A stretch of DNA of 64,000 nucleotides. Source: a virus. Positions 17,414 to 26,191 of the stretch are shown here, piece by piece. The translations under genes and the position numbers were made by a program. The DNA lies in IMG/VR virus record IMGVR_UViG_3300025137_005002, positions 1-64,000 of that record. One strand, given 5' to 3'. Under the pieces are notes generated by a model. It did no database searches and was not told the origin of the DNA. It was given only the letters and a program-made list of their open reading frames with translations. Within the stretch, counting starts at the first letter, position 1. The number at the start of each line of letters is the position of its first letter.

Positions 17414-18414
17414 TTATAGAATCACATAATGAATGGGATCCATTAAAGAAAGTTATACTAGGAGATGTGCATGGTGCAAGATTTCCAAAGTACGATGATG
17501 TTTTTAATGAAGTTGCTAAACATAGTAAGTGGACAGAAACTGCACAACCAGTTGGACCAATTAACCAAGACATTATTGACTTAACAGATCACGAGTTAAG
17601 ACAGTTTGAAAAAGTATTAGTTGAACTAGGAATTGAAGTTTTACGTCCAAGACAATTAGACTTTCAACAAACTGTACATGGATACAGATACTTTGCAGAT
17701 GGTTTTTATAATTACTGTCCTAGAGATGTTATCCTTGTAATAGGAAACGTTGTAATTGAAACACCAGTATTGTTTCATAGTAGGTTTCATGAAACAGAAG
17801 CATACCGTGACATTAGACACGAAGCAATGAAGTCAGGTGTTAAATGGATTAGTGCACCAAGACACGCACTACCAGTACATGAAGTATTTGAAGATGGTAA
17901 ACTTACAGAGAAGACTCCAATCTTTGATGCGGCTAACGTAATGCGTTTTGGTAATGACTTATTATACTTAAAAAGTCAAACAGGTAATGCCGCAGGTGCC
18001 CAATGGTTAAGTACAGTACTTGGACCAGAGTACACAGTTCATATATGGGAAGACGTTTATGCGTATGCTCATATTGATAGTACTATCGCGGCACTTAACG
18101 AATCAACTCTTTTAATTAACAAACAAAGAGTTAAGCCATCACAGTTACCAAAGTTTTTAAAGAAGCATAAACGAATTTGGGTTGACAGTGTAGAGGATAT
18201 GGAGTTTCACAAATATCCATATGCTAGTAATTGGATTGGAATGAATGTGTTAAGCATTGATCCTAAAACAGTTGTCGTCGATCCTAGACAACCAAAGTTA
18301 ATTAAGAAATTAGAAAAAGCAAAGTTTGAAGTTATACCTGTACAACTTACACACAGTCGTACATTAGGTGGCGGACATCATTGTGCAACATTAGATTTGG
18401 AGAGACGAGCATAA
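17410..18414 (+). CDS. Amidinotransferase (glycine/inosamine-phosphate type)
   Basis: 334 residues opening with NEWDPLKKVILGDVHGARFP, typical of glycine and scyllo-inosamine-phosphate amidinotransferases. FDAANVMRFG near 176 supplies an active-site Asp, YAHIDSTI near 219 the catalytic His, and GGGHHCATLD at the C-terminus the catalytic Cys at about residue 325. The enzyme moves the amidino group of arginine to a primary amine, giving a guanidino product. Placed between an aminotransferase and a carbamoyltransferase, the order recalls streptomycin-type aminocyclitol pathways; this analogy is inference. Confidence 0.85.
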   Translation: MIIESHNEWDPLKKVILGDVHGARFPKYDDVFNEVAKHSKWTETAQPVGPINQDIIDLTDHELRQFEKVLVELGIEVLRPRQLDFQQTVHGYRYFADGFYNYCPRDVILVIGNVVIETPVLFHSRFHETEAYRDIRHEAMKSGVKWISAPRHALPVHEVFEDGKLTEKTPIFDAANVMRFGNDLLYLKSQTGNAAGAQWLSTVLGPEYTVHIWEDVYAYAHIDSTIAALNESTLLINKQRVKPSQLPKFLKKHKRIWVDSVEDMEFHKYPYASNWIGMNVLSIDPKTVVVDPRQPKLIKKLEKAKFEVIPVQLTHSRTLGGGHHCATLDLERRA

Positions 18415-19922
18415 TGTTAACACTAGGAGTTAGTTCAGGATTTCATGATGCCGGATTGGCAGTTGTCGAAGACGGTGAAGTAGTATTTGCTGGACACAGT
18501 GAAAGATACAGTAAACAAAAACACGACAAAGACTTACACCCTGATATTATTAAACAAGCATTGTCATATGGCAAGCCTGATGTTATTGGGTTTTACGAAA
18601 CTCCTTGGCTTAAGAAGACTAGAGAGTTATATGCCGGACAAGGTATGTTTGGTGATCGTTCAAGTACATGGACAACTAAAGGTGCGTTACGTCAACAGTT
18701 TGGAGACTTACTTCCTAAAACAAAAATTAAAACATATAGACATCACCAAAGTCATGCGGCGGCAGGATTTCAAACAAGTCCTTATAATGATGCAACAGTT
18801 GTTGTTATCGATGCTATTGGAGAATGGGAAACTATTACTATATGGCACGCCGAATATGATGAGAAGATGAATGCAGTATATAAAAAATTGTACAGTCAAA
18901 AGTATCCACATAGTATTGGATTATACTATAGTGCTATGACACACAGACTAGGCTTACGTCCACTTGATGAAGAATACATTATGATGGGCATGGCTGGTTG
19001 GGGTTTACCTACACACTCAAGTAACATACGACAAGCACTAGTACGTGATGATGCTAACACAAAATTTACACAAAACTTGCACATTGGAGTTGACAATGAC
19101 TTCTTAAAAGACGTAAACGAATATGAGATAGCCGCAAGTGCTCAAGAAGTTGTTGAAAAACTTATTGATAATGTAATGGCTAGAGCAAGAGGGTTTAACA
19201 AAAGTCGTAATTTAGTTTACATGGGAGGCGTTGCTCTTAACTGTTTATACAATCGTAACTTAGGTAAGTTCTTTGATGACGTTTGGATTATGCCTAATCC
19301 AGGAGACTGTGGAAGTAGTTTAGGTAGTGCCGCATTAGCATATGGAAGTAGACTTAATTGGGAAACACCATTCTTAGGAACACCTATTGTTGGCAAGTAT
19401 CCATCTGAAGAACTAATAGACGAACTACAAAAGAATAAAATTGTAGGAGTAGCAAGTGGTAAAGCAGAGTTTGGTCCACGTGCATTAGGTAATAGAAGTT
19501 TATTAGCAGACCCTAGAGGTGCAGAAATAAAAGATAAAGTAAATGAGATTAAACGTAGACAAAAGTTTAGACCATTTGCTCCAATGATATTAGCAGAACA
19601 CGTTAATGAATATTTTGAAATGCCAGACAAGTTACCAACTAGTCCTTATATGCAAGTGGTAGCAAAGTGTAAAAAGCCAGAAGAGTTTCCGGCTATTATA
19701 CACGTCGACGGAACAAGTCGTGTACAAACAGTAGACGAACACTTTCCAAGTGGTGTCAGAGAACTATTAGAGAAATGGTATGTACTTACAGGCTGTCCTA
19801 TATTACTTAATACAAGTTTAAATATTAGAGGTGAGCCAATGGTTGATACTAGAGCAGATGCAGATAGATTTGAAAAAGAATATGGTGTAAAAGTTTGTAG
19901 TGATGGTGCAGTAAATGTTTGA
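18414..19922 (+). CDS. O-carbamoyltransferase, NodU/CmcH/TobZ family
   Basis: 502 residues from ATG 18414 (TAATG with the upstream gene). GVSSGFHDAGLAVVEDG, GHSERYSKQKHD, HHQSHAAAGFQTSP and VVVIDAIGEWET form the N-terminal Kae1-like domain that makes carbamoyl-adenylate; GGVALNCLYN near 274, FGPRALGNRSLLADP near 355 and LLNTSLNIRGEPMVDT near 463 are family signatures. The product transfers a carbamoyl group to a sugar or polyketide hydroxyl. Slightly shorter than most members, mainly at the C-terminus. Confidence 0.9.
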   Translation: MLTLGVSSGFHDAGLAVVEDGEVVFAGHSERYSKQKHDKDLHPDIIKQALSYGKPDVIGFYETPWLKKTRELYAGQGMFGDRSSTWTTKGALRQQFGDLLPKTKIKTYRHHQSHAAAGFQTSPYNDATVVVIDAIGEWETITIWHAEYDEKMNAVYKKLYSQKYPHSIGLYYSAMTHRLGLRPLDEEYIMMGMAGWGLPTHSSNIRQALVRDDANTKFTQNLHIGVDNDFLKDVNEYEIAASAQEVVEKLIDNVMARARGFNKSRNLVYMGGVALNCLYNRNLGKFFDDVWIMPNPGDCGSSLGSAALAYGSRLNWETPFLGTPIVGKYPSEELIDELQKNKIVGVASGKAEFGPRALGNRSLLADPRGAEIKDKVNEIKRRQKFRPFAPMILAEHVNEYFEMPDKLPTSPYMQVVAKCKKPEEFPAIIHVDGTSRVQTVDEHFPSGVRELLEKWYVLTGCPILLNTSLNIRGEPMVDTRADADRFEKEYGVKVCSDGAVNV

Positions 19923-20586
19923 TATTATCTTTATGAGTTACGAAGAACCAAATGCAGATAAGCATTGGGACATTGTAAAGAAAAAGTTTCCATGGAGTAG
20001 AAGAAGTCATGGAGTAAAAGGATTACCAAACGCACATCAAGCCTGTGCTAAAATGGCTCGTACAGAAATGTATTATGTTATAGAAGGCGACAATCTAATT
20101 AGTGAAGACTTTGATCCAAGTTTTAAACCAGACAAGTATGGCAAAGATGCAGTGTATGTTTGGCGAGCTCGTAATAGTGTTAACGATTTAGTTTATGGAT
20201 ACAGTGGTATTAAATTGTTTCCAACGCAAAAAGTATTAGACGTTGATGTGGATAAAGTTGTAGACTTTACTACTGCAATTAGTACAAAGTTTGTACCTTA
20301 TCAAGTTGTAGGTAGTACAGTACATTATGATACTGATCCTTTCAATACTTGGAAGGCGGCATTTAGAGAGTGTACTAAACTAACAAGTAAAGTAATACCT
20401 GGACAAAAGAACGATGAAGATGATGCTAGACTTCGTACATGGACTACAATAGGCAATGGAGACTTTGGAGACTTTAGTATTGCTGGAGCATTGTCTGGTG
20501 CAGAGTATGGAAAATACAACAACGACTATAAAAATATTAATGACTGGAAATGGTTAGAGGAAAGATTTGAACAAGAAACAAATTAA
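19915..20586 (+). CDS. Glycosyltransferase-like protein, paralogue 2
   Basis: 223 residues. IIFMSYEEPNADKHW, FPWSRRSHGVKGLPNAHQA and VIEGDN repeat the blocks of the protein at 913 in the same order and spacing, so these are paralogues 18 kb apart. This copy lacks the long C-terminal part of the first. The E-G-D-N segment would be the DxD-like site. It overlaps the carbamoyltransferase stop as ATGTTTGA and the next gene by 20 bases. Confidence 0.6.
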   Translation: MFDIIFMSYEEPNADKHWDIVKKKFPWSRRSHGVKGLPNAHQACAKMARTEMYYVIEGDNLISEDFDPSFKPDKYGKDAVYVWRARNSVNDLVYGYSGIKLFPTQKVLDVDVDKVVDFTTAISTKFVPYQVVGSTVHYDTDPFNTWKAAFRECTKLTSKVIPGQKNDEDDARLRTWTTIGNGDFGDFSIAGALSGAEYGKYNNDYKNINDWKWLEERFEQETN

Positions 20587-21274
20587 CTTTGTAGACGATA
20601 ATGATTTATTTGGTCGTATTGGTTTACTTACAGGCGACACATTATTCAACGACTTGCGTAAAGCGAGTGATAACTTAAACGCAGACTTTACTGATGCGTT
20701 AAGTTGGGGACAATTAAAAAGCAAACGTTGGTTAGTAGACGAGCTAGTTCGTACAGGTGAAGAATTAAGAACTGTATTTGTCCTAGGAGGATGGTACGGT
20801 ACGTTAAGTGCTATGTTGTTTAATACTAATATGGTTATTCATTACATAAGAAGTTTTGATATAGACGAAGGATGTCAACCTATTGCTGATGCAGTTAATA
20901 ATACCCATGTACAAAACAACTGGAGATTCAAAGCAGTTATAGAAGATATGCATAATATAAACTATGACGCACACACTTGGAGTTGTTGGAGTACTAAAAA
21001 TAGTCGTATGAGTTTTCCAGTTACAGATAGACCCAATACAATTATAAACACTAGTTGCGAACATATAGAAAAGTTTGGAGAATGGTATTACAATATACCT
21101 AAAGGAAAGTTATTAGTATTACAAAGTAACAACTATGATAAGTTACCTGAACACGTTAATTGTGCAACAGGGTTAGAACACTTTAGTGAACAGACTCCAA
21201 TGAGTAAAGTTTTATATCAAGGCGAATTGCCATTAAGCAAGTACACTAGATATATGAGAATAGGAATTAAGTAG
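20567..21274 (+). CDS. Class I SAM-methyltransferase-like protein
   Basis: The likely start is TTG 20567, six bases after GAGG; no ATG occurs until deep inside the fold. 235 residues: FVLGGWYGTLSAML near 70 matches the GxGxG SAM loop in variant form, RSFDIDEGCQPIAD near 97 ends a strand with an acidic residue for ribose, and TIINTSCEHIEKFG near 160 resembles motif IV. The combination suggests a methyltransferase of a small-molecule or glycan type. Without structural comparison this remains a moderate call. Confidence 0.5.
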   Translation: MNKKQINFVDDNDLFGRIGLLTGDTLFNDLRKASDNLNADFTDALSWGQLKSKRWLVDELVRTGEELRTVFVLGGWYGTLSAMLFNTNMVIHYIRSFDIDEGCQPIADAVNNTHVQNNWRFKAVIEDMHNINYDAHTWSCWSTKNSRMSFPVTDRPNTIINTSCEHIEKFGEWYYNIPKGKLLVLQSNNYDKLPEHVNCATGLEHFSEQTPMSKVLYQGELPLSKYTRYMRIGIK

Positions 21275-21324
21275 TGGGATTTAATTTTTGGCAATCGATC
21301 CCACAACAAGAAAGGACAATCAAA

Positions 21325-21558
21325 ATGAATGAAGTATTCATCCCCTATAGTTTTAGAACACGCAGAGGTGCTAGAATTACAAATGAAAGATATACAGAAG
21401 GCAAAAGCCTTTGGGAATCAACAAAAGAGTTTTGCAAGAACAATGTAAAGAACAAGTATGTTGTAGACAATACTGTTTACGGTAAAGGTGTTCGTGTTGA
21501 ACTTGAAGATGAAGCAGACGTAGAAGTGATACACGCATGGATCAACAAGAACTCATAG
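21325..21558 (+). CDS. Hypothetical protein (77 aa)
   Basis: ATG 21325 has AAGGA eight bases upstream and is preferred; GTG 21274, fused to the upstream TAG, would add 17 residues. The protein is basic in the first half (YSFRTRRGARITNERY) and acidic near the end. It contains no Cys or membrane segment. No family recognised. Confidence 0.55.
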   Translation: MNEVFIPYSFRTRRGARITNERYTEGKSLWESTKEFCKNNVKNKYVVDNTVYGKGVRVELEDEADVEVIHAWINKNS

Positions 21559-21770
21559 AAGGATTATCTACGAGAGAATTGCAAAAGGAAAGTGCAAAAG
21601 CACTAGCCACGATGAGTGCAACCAGTGTTAACATTCATCAGTTTAACAAACAAGCACACCATAATAGTTGGAACTGGTACAAAGCAGTAATAAAATGGTA
21701 TGTAGAACAACACGGCGACTTACCCAGCAAAGTCGGACCAGGTAAAGATGTAAGGCTTATATGGGAGTAA
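21537..21770 (+). CDS. Hypothetical protein (77 aa)
   Basis: ATG 21537 overlaps the previous gene by 22 bases. Helical, polar N-terminus (IEGLSTRELQKESAKALATM) and an aromatic C-terminal part (HHNSWNWYKAVIKWYVEQHG). No family recognised. The order and tight spacing with two small membrane-protein genes suggest an accessory operon cassette. Confidence 0.55.
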   Translation: MDQQELIEGLSTRELQKESAKALATMSATSVNIHQFNKQAHHNSWNWYKAVIKWYVEQHGDLPSKVGPGKDVRLIWE

Positions 21771-21988
21771 GAGTAATTAAGTATGCCAGTGCTTGTTTTA
21801 TTTTAGTAGCAATGGTATTTCATGTAGCAGGTATTACTCCTTGGAATAGTATACTGCAATTAATAGGAGCATCAGGTTGGGTCTACGTAGGATATAAATG
21901 GAATGAGAAAGCAATTATACTTAACTTTCTTCCACAGTTCTTTATAATCATACCTATGCTTGTTTATATATATTGGATAATAAAATGA
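21761..21988 (+). CDS. Small membrane protein, two or three TM segments
   Basis: 75 residues, hydrophobic at about 7-24, 33-48 and 53-73. The central ASGWVYVGYKWNEKA joins two membrane segments. Similar in size and pattern to the protein at 2460. Starts within the last codons of the upstream gene. Function unknown. Confidence 0.6.
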   Translation: MGVRVIKYASACFILVAMVFHVAGITPWNSILQLIGASGWVYVGYKWNEKAIILNFLPQFFIIIPMLVYIYWIIK

Positions 21989-22086
21989 TAGAAGATATGT
22001 TTTTTATAAGTGACTTTGAAATACTAGTTTATACACTAGTGTTTGGTATAGGATTTTTACTTTACATGATGTGGAATGAAAGATGA
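21985..22086 (+). CDS. Single-TM micro-protein (33 aa)
   Basis: Fills the gap between two genes with ATGA-type overlaps at both ends. The central stretch ILVYTLVFGIGFLLYMMW would span a membrane once. Only position and hydrophobicity support it. No family recognised. Confidence 0.4.
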   Translation: MIEDMFFISDFEILVYTLVFGIGFLLYMMWNER

Positions 22087-22838
22087 ATATAACAATAGCA
22101 GGATATGGATTTGTAGGCAGAGCAGTAGATACATTTGTTGGAACTAAACATTCAACGTTTATTGTAGACCCTGCTTATAATGAAAATACAATATCTTCAA
22201 TGAGTTGCGATGCAGTTATTATATGTGTAAGTACACCAGCAAATACAAACGGTAGTTGCGATATGACTAACGTTATTAATGTAATTAGCGATGCACCGGA
22301 TGTACCTATATTAATAAAGAGTACAATCAGTATAGAAGGCTGGCGTAAACTTAAAGAACTGTTTCCTAAAAAAGACATAGCATTCAGTCCAGAGTTTCTA
22401 AGAGCTAACACTGCCGAGTTAGATTTTGTTTCACAAGATAAAATGTATGTAAGTGAAAGCACTAATCATTTTTGGGTTGAATTCTTTAAAGGAATAAAAC
22501 CAACACTATCTATTTTTTATGGCAATGCAGAAGAATTAATTATAACAAAGTATATGCGTAATAGTTTTTTAGCAACTAAAGTAAGTTTCTTTAATCAAGT
22601 ATTTGACTTATGTGAGTCATTAGGTGTAGACTTTGAAACTGTTAGACGTTATACTACAGAAGACAGTCGTATAACAGACAGTCATAGTTATGTAACAGAC
22701 GAACGAGGATTTGCTGGACATTGTTTTCCAAAGGATACTCAGGCTATATTAAAAACTGCAAACGAAGCCGGCTATGATTTAAGTCTAGTTAGAGAAGCAG
22801 TACAGTATAATGAAAGAGTTAAGTGGACTAAGAAATGA
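22083..22838 (+). CDS. UDP-glucose 6-dehydrogenase-like protein
   Basis: 251 residues, shorter than the common 390-450 because the C-terminal nucleotide domain is missing. IAGYGFVGRAVDTF (residues 4-17) is the Rossmann loop; ICVSTPANTNGSCD near 46, IKSTISIEGW near 79 and FSPEFLRANTAELDF near 99 (the E-F-L-R signature) follow; ITKYMRNSFLATKVSFFNQ near 155 holds the catalytic Lys and Asn, and GFAGHCFPKDTQA near 216 the catalytic Cys. It makes a UDP-uronate or similar. Lacking the C-terminal domain it may need a partner or be a compact form. Confidence 0.8.
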   Translation: MNITIAGYGFVGRAVDTFVGTKHSTFIVDPAYNENTISSMSCDAVIICVSTPANTNGSCDMTNVINVISDAPDVPILIKSTISIEGWRKLKELFPKKDIAFSPEFLRANTAELDFVSQDKMYVSESTNHFWVEFFKGIKPTLSIFYGNAEELIITKYMRNSFLATKVSFFNQVFDLCESLGVDFETVRRYTTEDSRITDSHSYVTDERGFAGHCFPKDTQAILKTANEAGYDLSLVREAVQYNERVKWTKK

Positions 22839-23176
22839 AATTAGATGTATTAGATATAGGCGGAGAGGTAGTTAAAGACAATGACACCTACTTACTTAAA
22901 GACAATAAGACTTTAAAAAATCTTGTTGTTAGTAGTACAGATTTAAAACCCAATAGAAGTACTACGGGCCATGCACACGTTGGACAAGAAGAAGTCTATT
23001 ACTTTGTAAGTGGCTGGGGAACAATGGAACTTATTAGCACAAACGGAAAAGTAACAAGTCACGATGTTAAACCTGGTACTGTAATTTTAATTGAAGATGG
23101 ATTCTTTCATAGAGTTCATGCAGGTAGTGACGGTTGTTATTTTGTTTGTGTGTTTGATGGAAAGAGAAATCATTAG
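22835..23176 (+). CDS. Cupin-domain protein
   Basis: 113 residues starting ATGA at the dehydrogenase stop. GHAHVGQEEVYYFVSGWGTM at about 48-67 is cupin motif 1 (H-x-H-x4-E) and PGTVILIEDGFFHRVHAG near 88-105 is motif 2 with the distal His, so a single metal-binding barrel is predicted. Cupins in glycan loci are often sugar isomerases or epimerases. Not closely similar to the cupin beside the RuBisCO-like gene. Confidence 0.7.
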   Translation: MKLDVLDIGGEVVKDNDTYLLKDNKTLKNLVVSSTDLKPNRSTTGHAHVGQEEVYYFVSGWGTMELISTNGKVTSHDVKPGTVILIEDGFFHRVHAGSDGCYFVCVFDGKRNH

Positions 23177-23340
23177 TGAAATGGTTTGATTATTTAAGTA
23201 TTTACTGGCACACCAAAGCATTACATTTTGGAATTAAACTTTGGATGTTTGGAGTATGGTATGGATTACCTATCGTAGTAGCCAGTTGGTGGACTTGGAG
23301 AGTATATGAAGAATGTAGAAGAAAGAGTTTATTAAGATGA
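23176..23340 (+). CDS. Small Trp-rich membrane protein (54 aa)
   Basis: GTG start shares its first base with the upstream TAG; the stop overlaps the next ATG as ATGA. A Trp-rich hydrophobic segment (IKLWMFGVWYGLPIVVASWW) spans the middle, and the tail is basic (ECRRKSLLR). Predicted single-pass membrane peptide. No family recognised. Confidence 0.5.
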   Translation: MKWFDYLSIYWHTKALHFGIKLWMFGVWYGLPIVVASWWTWRVYEECRRKSLLR

Positions 23341-23753
23341 AAGTAGGAATAACATTTAGTACATTTGATTTGTTACACGCAGGACATATTGCTATGTTGC
23401 GTGATGCAAAGGAACAGTGTGATTACTTAATTGTTGGACTACAAAGTGATCCTACTATTGATAGACCAGATACAAAGAACAAACCAATACAAACAATGTT
23501 TGAAAGATACTTACAATTAAAAGCAGTTGAGTATGTTAACGAAGTTATACCTTATCAAACAGAACAAGATTTAGAAGACATTCTACGAACGTTAAATATC
23601 AATGTAAGGATACTTGGCGAAGAGTATAGAGATAAAGACTTTACAGGTAAAGACATTTGTAGATCCAGAGATATCGAACTATACTTTAACAAACGAGATC
23701 ATAGGTTTAGTACAACTGATCTTAGAAAGAGAGTTAGAAGTGAAGGAGTATAA
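23337..23753 (+). CDS. Cytidylyltransferase, glycerol-3-phosphate type
   Basis: 138 residues, standard for TagD-like enzymes. GITFSTFDLLHAGHIAML (residues 4-21) contains the H-x-G-H nucleotide motif, VGLQSDPTIDRPD near 40 the phosphate loop, PIQTMFERYLQLKAVEYV near 56 and the closing RFSTTDLRKRV the R-x-S-T-T motif. The enzyme couples a polyol or alkyl phosphate to CMP. It may supply CDP-glycerol or a related CDP-polyol for glycan decoration. Confidence 0.8.
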   Translation: MKVGITFSTFDLLHAGHIAMLRDAKEQCDYLIVGLQSDPTIDRPDTKNKPIQTMFERYLQLKAVEYVNEVIPYQTEQDLEDILRTLNINVRILGEEYRDKDFTGKDICRSRDIELYFNKRDHRFSTTDLRKRVRSEGV

Positions 23754-23946
23754 CGTAAAGATAAAAGTTGGAGACAGTATTAGTGTAGGTCGCTTTCGTA
23801 ACGTTAAAACTAAAATAAAAAGCATTGAACTCGATAAAGATAATCAACCTATTATAATTACTAGTAAGGGCAGTAGGAAGTTACTTAATTTTAAACTAGA
23901 ATCAAAACCAACAAGTAGCAAGCCAGCAAAAATGCTCATGGAGTAA
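23740..23946 (+). CDS. Hypothetical protein (68 aa)
   Basis: The frame is open well upstream, but a start at GTG 23740 near the end of the cytidylyltransferase gene is the most sensible. The protein is a short beta-rich basic domain (KIKVGDSISVGRF, KSIELDKDNQPIIITSKG) of the kind seen in small nucleic-acid- or surface-binding folds, with a disordered Ser/Pro/Lys tail. No family recognised; start uncertain. Confidence 0.5.
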   Translation: MKEYNVKIKVGDSISVGRFRNVKTKIKSIELDKDNQPIIITSKGSRKLLNFKLESKPTSSKPAKMLME

Positions 23947-23948
23947 TT

Positions 23949-25034
23949 GTGTATAGCATACAAGACATTGATACAGTTCATTTAGAGATTACGCAGAAGT
24001 GCCAAGCCGCCTGTCCAATGTGCGACAGGAATATGAACGGTAAAGGACTTAACCCACATATTAATCTAGACGAACTTACATTAGATGATTGTAAAAAGAT
24101 ATTCACAGTTGACTTTGTTAAACAACTAAAGTCAATGTATATGTGTGGTAACCTGGGAGACCCCATTGTTGCTACAGACACACTTGAAGTATTTGAATAC
24201 TTTAGACAACACAATCCAAACATATGGTTAAGCATGAACACTAACGCAGGTGCTAAGAAACCTGAGTGGTGGGCAAGGTTGGCAGAAGTGTTTGGTAAAC
24301 ACGGACACGTTATCTTCAGTGTAGATGGATTGAAAGACACTAACCATTTATACCGTCAAGGTGTAAGTTGGAAGATAGTTGAACAATCAATGAAGGCGTT
24401 TATTGATGCAGGTGGCAAAGCACGTTGGGACTTTCTTATTTTTGAACACAATCAACACCAAGTAGAAGAAGCCAAAGCAATGGCAGACTCTCTAGGGTTT
24501 GAAAGTTTTGTTAGTAAGAAGACTGGACGATTTGTAACTGCAACAACAGAGAAAAAAGAAAGCCACCAAGCCAAAGACCGTAAAGGTAAAGACAGCACAG
24601 AACTTAAAAAGCCTGATGCTAAATATTTAAACAAAGCATTAAAACAACAAGACGAACTAGTCAACAAACACGGTAGTATGGATGCCTATTACGATAGAGC
24701 ATCAATCGTATGTAAAGTTTCGAACTCTACTACTAAAAGTTTATATATCAGTGCCGAAGGGCTGGCACTTCCTTGTTGTTGGACTGCTGGACGTATGTAT
24801 AAATGGTGGCATAAAGATCCTAAGAAAGAAGAACCTGTTTGGGACTTTATTGAACGTGCTGGTGGCAAAGATAAAGTTGATGCTAGATACGGATTAGATA
24901 AAGTATTCAATACAGGTATTTTTGATGACATCGCTAACAGTTGGAGTAAGCCAAGTTGTGGCGATGGTAAACTTAAAGTATGTGCCATGAAGTGTGGATC
25001 TGAATTTGATCCATTCGCGGAGCAGTTTAAGTAA
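23949..25034 (+). CDS. Radical SAM enzyme B1, C-terminal SPASM-like module
   Basis: 361 residues from a GTG. Radical SAM cysteines C18/C22/C25 in CQAACPMC; GNLGDP near 67 stands where GGEP is normal. SVDGLKDTNHLYRQG near 120 and WDFLIFEHNQHQVEEA near 157 are class B signatures. A Lys-rich, low-complexity linker (ESHQAKDRKGKDS) precedes the C-terminal cluster module with C276-C277 (ALPCCW) and CAMKC near the end, predicted to hold an auxiliary Fe-S cluster. The next gene is the closely related B2, beginning TAATG. Confidence 0.85.
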   Translation: MYSIQDIDTVHLEITQKCQAACPMCDRNMNGKGLNPHINLDELTLDDCKKIFTVDFVKQLKSMYMCGNLGDPIVATDTLEVFEYFRQHNPNIWLSMNTNAGAKKPEWWARLAEVFGKHGHVIFSVDGLKDTNHLYRQGVSWKIVEQSMKAFIDAGGKARWDFLIFEHNQHQVEEAKAMADSLGFESFVSKKTGRFVTATTEKKESHQAKDRKGKDSTELKKPDAKYLNKALKQQDELVNKHGSMDAYYDRASIVCKVSNSTTKSLYISAEGLALPCCWTAGRMYKWWHKDPKKEEPVWDFIERAGGKDKVDARYGLDKVFNTGIFDDIANSWSKPSCGDGKLKVCAMKCGSEFDPFAEQFK

Positions 25035-26191
25035 TGAAAAAATTTGTTTATGTAGAAGATATCAAACGTATTGAGTTTGGTATTACTAGTCTGTGTAATG
25101 CAGGTTGTCCAATGTGTGCAAGACATATTGATGGAACTAGTATTGTTAAACCAGACTTACCTCTACGAAGTATATCAATTGATGACTTTATAAAGATTTC
25201 AGAAGACATAGGAGTACATACAAGAAAGGTTAACTGTAACCTTTGTGGTACAGTTGGTGATCCTATAGCACACCCACAGATAGAAAAGATACTTCACTAT
25301 GGTGCAGAGAAATATAAAGTTGTTACACTTGATACAAATGGTAGTTTAAGAGATACAAAATTTTGGACTCGTCTAGGAGAAAAGCATCAACAGGTTATTA
25401 AAGACGGAGAAGGTAGACGGGGTATAGAAGTTAACTTTAGTATAGATGGTTTAGAAGATACTAATCAACTATATCGTATTAATACAGACTACAATAAGAT
25501 TATAGAGAACGCACAGGCATTTATTAACGCAGGTGGCAAGGCTATATGGAAGTTTATTATATTTGAACACAATGAACATCAAGTTAGCGAAGCAAAGCAA
25601 AGAGCTGAAGACATGGGCTTTGCAGAATTCTCAACACTAGTAAGTAGCAGGTTTAGATTAAACACAGGCGAAGCAGTTAGTGTAGATAGTTATAAGAAGA
25701 AGGTGAATGCACCAAGTCGTGAGAAAGTAGAACAAACTCAAGACAAGCAATTCAACCTTAAAGCAAGTGATAAGTACAGTAACAAAGAAGTTACAGACTG
25801 GTATATCAAATTTGCTAAACCAGGCAATCAAGAGAAAGAACTAGCAGAAGCAACGTATGACATTAACTGTAAGAGTATCGATAAAGGTTACTTGTACATA
25901 GACGAAGTTGCTAGACTCTGGCCTTGTTGTCACTTTCATGGTGGACTAACAGGACACACGTTTAGAAGGTTCTGGGCAGACATTGAAAAGCAGTATGGTA
26001 AAGACTTTAACAGTTTAAGAACAAGTACGTTACACCAACTATTAGATCACGATTACTTTAAAGAGTATTTGCCTAACAGTTGGGTCAATCCACAAGAATA
26101 CAAACTTTGCAAAAAGTGTGTGCAAGTATGTGACAAGAGCAAAGGCATGAATAAAGATGCACAACAAAAGGCATATACGGAATTAAGATGA
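25034..26191 (+). CDS. Radical SAM enzyme B2
   Basis: 385 residues. C21/C25/C28 in CNAGCPMC, then GTVGDPIAHP in the GGEP position. SIDGLEDTNQLYR and WKFIIFEHNEHQVSEA match B1. The C-terminal module has LYIDEVARLWPCC (C298-C299) and CKKCVQVC near the end, enough ligands for one auxiliary [4Fe-4S] cluster. Compared with B1 it has extra residues around LRDTKFWTRLGEKHQ (a QQVIKDGEGRRG insertion). It is followed by ATGA into a class A gene, the first of four B-then-A pairs. Confidence 0.85.
   Translation: MKKFVYVEDIKRIEFGITSLCNAGCPMCARHIDGTSIVKPDLPLRSISIDDFIKISEDIGVHTRKVNCNLCGTVGDPIAHPQIEKILHYGAEKYKVVTLDTNGSLRDTKFWTRLGEKHQQVIKDGEGRRGIEVNFSIDGLEDTNQLYRINTDYNKIIENAQAFINAGGKAIWKFIIFEHNEHQVSEAKQRAEDMGFAEFSTLVSSRFRLNTGEAVSVDSYKKKVNAPSREKVEQTQDKQFNLKASDKYSNKEVTDWYIKFAKPGNQEKELAEATYDINCKSIDKGYLYIDEVARLWPCCHFHGGLTGHTFRRFWADIEKQYGKDFNSLRTSTLHQLLDHDYFKEYLPNSWVNPQEYKLCKKCVQVCDKSKGMNKDAQQKAYTELR

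Noticed and set aside
18487-18870. 127-residue ORF inside the carbamoyltransferase gene
   Set aside because: It is a shadow frame of a strongly conserved enzyme and has no ribosome binding site.
19217-19630. 137-residue minus-strand ORF
   Set aside because: Antisense shadow of the carbamoyltransferase signature region.
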